From Nitrosomonas sp. (GTDB lineage: Bacteria > Pseudomonadota > Gammaproteobacteria > Burkholderiales > Nitrosomonadaceae), in assembly GCF_019752415.1 (NCBI RefSeq), contig NZ_JAIEME010000047.1, forward strand, positions 1 to 34,689: a DNA stretch of 34,689 bases. The letters run 5' to 3'. Position 1 is the stretch's first letter, and the number at the start of each line of letters is the position of its first letter. A program made the translations under genes and the position numbers. A model generated the notes under the pieces. It was not told the DNA's origin. It searched no databases and saw nothing but the letters and a program-made list of their open reading frames with translations. Positions 34,381 through 34,689 of this stretch are shown here, in pieces.

Positions 34381-34420
34381 TGTCAGAAGACGACTGCAAG
34401 AATATCAGAAGCCAACTTCA
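34381..34420 (+). repeat. Tn402/Tn5053-type end motif, internal copy
   Basis: TGTCAGAAGACGACTGCA (34381-34398), followed by ATATCAGAAG (about 34403-34412), resembles the TniA-binding repeats of Tn402/Tn5053 ends, in which CAGAAGACGACTGCA is part of the terminal repeat as I remember it. It begins 7 bp after the second res site. The first 14 bases recur at the window's right edge, after the first res site. Confidence 0.5.
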
Positions 34421-34539
34421 TTACTTAAGATACCTTTCAATATAGGTGGGTTGGCTAGAAATCTTTCGGGGAGAGACTGCGAACACAGGGTTCGACCTTA
34501 AAACAAAAATAACTAAAAAATAAGCCGGCATGTCGCAAC

Positions 34540-34617
34540 TGACAGAATTACTTATTGTTGATTAATCTGCTGACATCAACTTTGACCATCCGCTGACTGC
34601 AGCTTTGAAAAGTGACA
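34540..34617. repeat. Right end of the transposon: terminal repeat and TniA-type sites
   Basis: TGAC-centred motifs lie at 34540, 34571 and 34594 (GCTGACATCAACTTTGA and GCTGACTGCAGCTTTGA for the last two). They are inverted relative to those at the left end. The terminal 28 bp (34590-34617) end AAGTGACA and pair with 23814-23841. The stretch 34421-34539 has no gene. Confidence 0.8.
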
Positions 34618-34622
34618 CCTAC
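34618..34622. repeat. Target site duplication, right copy (CCTAC)
   Basis: This copy is identical to 23809-23813 and abuts the right terminal repeat. See the left copy for interpretation. Confidence 0.85.
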
Positions 34623-34689
34623 TTTAGTACATAGCTTTTAAAGACTGTCCGAAACCGGTCGATTTCGGGCATCAATGTCAGAAGACGAC
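34618..34689. promoter_or_regulatory. Right half of the split res site, then a Tn402-type end motif
   Basis: The flank continues the res region of the resolvase at 23129-23749. A 26-bp dyad, TGTCCGAAA-N8-TTTCGGGCA, at 34646-34671 echoes GTCCGAAA at 23761-23768. At 34676-34689 the window ends in TGTCAGAAGACGAC, identical to 34381-34394. Confidence 0.6.

Larger units (their letters stand above)
23814..34617 (+). mobile_element. Tn5053/Tn402-family transposon, 10,804 bp
   Basis: The boundaries come from the sequence itself. The left terminus begins TGTGACTTTCCGAAGCC, and the right terminus read on the minus strand begins TGTCACTTTTCAAAGC. The 28-bp ends match at 21 positions. Both are flanked by CCTAC (23809-23813 and 34618-34622), the 5-bp duplication typical of TniA/TnsB-type transposition. 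Inside are tniA, tniB and a short tniQ at the left end, followed by cargo. Insertion is in the upstream res region of a serine resolvase, the preferred target of this family. The element's own cointegrate resolution may be served by the resolvase at 33643-34260. Confidence 0.88.

Noticed and set aside
34470..34510. GGGTTCGACC as a tRNA T-arm
   Set aside because: No acceptor stem, anticodon arm or CCA-proximal pairing could be found around it.
1..34689. CRISPR array
   Set aside because: No regularly spaced direct repeats with unique spacers were seen; the only periodic repeats are the coding 54-nt repeats in the DUF1016 gene and the transposon-end motifs.

Overview
The window looks like accessory DNA of a gammaproteobacterium. 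A methanotroph-type host is only an impression, from the EthD/esterase gene set and one REP-like motif, and confidence in it is low. It consists of an anti-phage defence island on the minus strand (about 0.9-22.7 kb) and a complete Tn5053/Tn402-type transposon (23.8-34.6 kb) inserted beside it.

Defence island, read right to left. A TATAAT box (22786-22791) precedes brxA, brxB, brxC, pglX, a DUF1016 PD-(D/E)XK nuclease gene, pglZ and brxL. This is a complete type I BREX set with an extra nuclease gene inside it. Only 45 nt after brxL, on the same strand, come four tightly coupled genes: a SIR2-family NADase, a HerA-type translocase (ATGA overlap), an Mre11/SbcD/YhaO-like phosphoesterase (TAGTG junction) and a Rad50/YhaN-like ATPase (7 nt gap). 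This resembles the archaeal HerA-NurA-Mre11-Rad50 operon with SIR2 in place of NurA, and it is the best candidate here for an undescribed composite system. The island ends in the stump of an N-6 DNA methylase gene. An unrecognised gene faces it on the plus strand at the far left.

Recombinase junction. Upstream of brxA on the minus strand are a small WGR-domain gene and a Tn402/Tn5053-type serine resolvase. The resolvase's upstream res region is split by the transposon.

Transposon. Imperfect 28-bp terminal inverted repeats (23814-23841 and 34590-34617; 21 of 28 positions match) are flanked by a perfect 5-bp duplication, CCTAC, at 23809-23813 and 34618-34622. Joining the flanks rebuilds one res region upstream of the resolvase, as expected of Tn5053-family 'res-site hunters'. 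The element encodes TniA, TniB and an unusually short TniQ. Its cargo is a broken antitoxin, a small unknown gene, a LysR regulator diverging from an EthD gene, an exported protein, a PHB-depolymerase-like esterase, a umuC fragment, a YaaW-like coiled-coil protein, and a Tn3-family remnant (inverted repeat, decayed HigBA, resolvase, res, no transposase).

Most BREX and SIR2-HerA-Mre11-Rad50 genes overlap or lie within 50 nt of each other, so one long defence transcript is plausible. Several starts were moved from the longest ORF to a start supported by a ribosome binding site, coupling or homology: the Mre11-like gene, brxL, pglZ, brxC, tniA and the exported protein.
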